Shown here in pieces: positions 63,451 to 64,000 of a stretch of 64,000 bases of DNA; position 1 is the stretch's first letter, and each line of letters starts with the position of its first letter. The stretch is from Phalacrocorax aristotelis. Taxonomy: Eukaryota; Chordata; Aves; Suliformes; Phalacrocoracidae. The translations under genes and the position numbers were made by a program. The stretch lies in NCBI RefSeq assembly GCF_949628215.1, contig NC_134276.1, positions 102,737,799 through 102,801,798 of the forward strand, given 5' to 3'. The notes beneath the pieces are model-generated. The model did no database searches. It had not been told where the DNA came from and saw only the letters and a program-made list of their open reading frames with translations.

Positions 63451-64000
63451 TTATCTACTTTATTGGTCTGAATTGCATCTGGAAGGTCTGTATCACACAC
63501 GTGCAAATGCTATTCTGAGGTACAGAATTTCTGCTACTGCTCTGTGTGGTAACTTGTAACCATTTTGGATGGGTGGAATTCTTGGCATAACCCCATCCAC
63601 GCCTGCTCACGGCACCCTGCCAGAAGCTTGACAGCTCCACCTTGGTATGTTGCACCTCTTGGTTTAGAGCAGGCTCTGAACTCAGCACAGCTAGATGAAA
63701 GTCAGCCGGACACATGCAGAGCGTTTGGCCACAGCTGAATCAGATTAAGACTCCCCAGAACTTCTTGGCATAGCTGTCTCGTATTCCCATACCCACCTAG
63801 TTGAAGTGAGGTAGACTTTTTAAAGCTATTTGTACAACGTATAACCTGAATCGGAACGAGTTGGAGCAGTAACATAGTTGTGCCACCTGACGGAAGACCG
63901 AGGAAATGAGGCAGTGAGGGGCTGCTGGGCTGACTCTGTAGGTTCATAGCGATAGCAGTCTATTAACAGGTTTGATGCAGTCTGTTTCACTTCAGGTAGT
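63440..64000 (-). other. SON: Probable 3' UTR of SON (minus strand)
   Basis: A minus-strand AATAAA (plus-strand TTTATT at 63459-63464) faces the DONSON signal. In vertebrates SON lies tail-to-tail with DONSON, so the 0.5 kb to the window edge is most likely the SON 3' UTR. I could not recognise SON coding sequence in it. The minus-strand open frames here look like no known protein. Confidence 0.5.
63459..63464 (-). terminator. SON: Minus-strand poly(A) signal, probably SON
   Basis: AATAAA on the minus strand, 25 bases from the opposing DONSON hexamer. Its cleavage position would fall inside the DONSON 3' UTR or poly(A) signal region. Confidence 0.55.

Overview
This is vertebrate nuclear DNA, almost certainly from a bird. 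Evidence: short fragments of the avian CR1 LINE, a TG...CA bird ERV-L-type solo LTR, compact introns, and two spliced genes whose exons translate into recognisable vertebrate proteins. Most long open frames are chance frames in introns, CpG islands or repeats. There are no bacterial-type operons, CRISPR arrays or tRNA/rRNA genes that I can see.

Layout. Positions 1-31,890 carry no exon I can recognise and hold CR1 and LTR insertions plus low-complexity tracts. From the conserved gene order SON-DONSON-CRYZL1-ITSN1, this is most likely the long first intron of ITSN1 on the minus strand; that is inference, since no ITSN1 coding exon is in the window. A CpG island at about 31.0-33.2 kb with four CCAAT boxes and a ZNF143/SBS-like site looks like a shared head-to-head promoter for ITSN1 (minus) and CRYZL1 (plus).

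CRYZL1 (zeta-crystallin-like quinone oxidoreductase) runs on the plus strand. Twelve coding exons can be placed from 33,761 to 54,841, giving 342 residues in one continuous frame. Only the short first coding piece (about seven residues by comparison with the human protein, recalled from memory) was not found. DONSON (replication-fork and CMG helicase assembly factor) follows in the same direction with ten coding exons from 57,478 to 63,206, giving a complete 564-residue protein. Its CpG island carries a near-palindromic E2F site. At 63.4-64.0 kb a minus-strand AATAAA faces the DONSON poly(A) signal about 25 bp away and probably marks the 3' end of SON.

The most notable sequence signals are two minor-spliceosome (U12-type) introns in the neighbouring genes: an AT-AC intron in CRYZL1 (52,453-54,124) and a GT-AG one in DONSON (61,171-61,675). 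Others are two nearly identical inverted CR1 copies sharing the same disabling mutations, and a CR1 insertion ending 31 nt before a CRYZL1 splice acceptor. I do not see a wholly new genetic system here.
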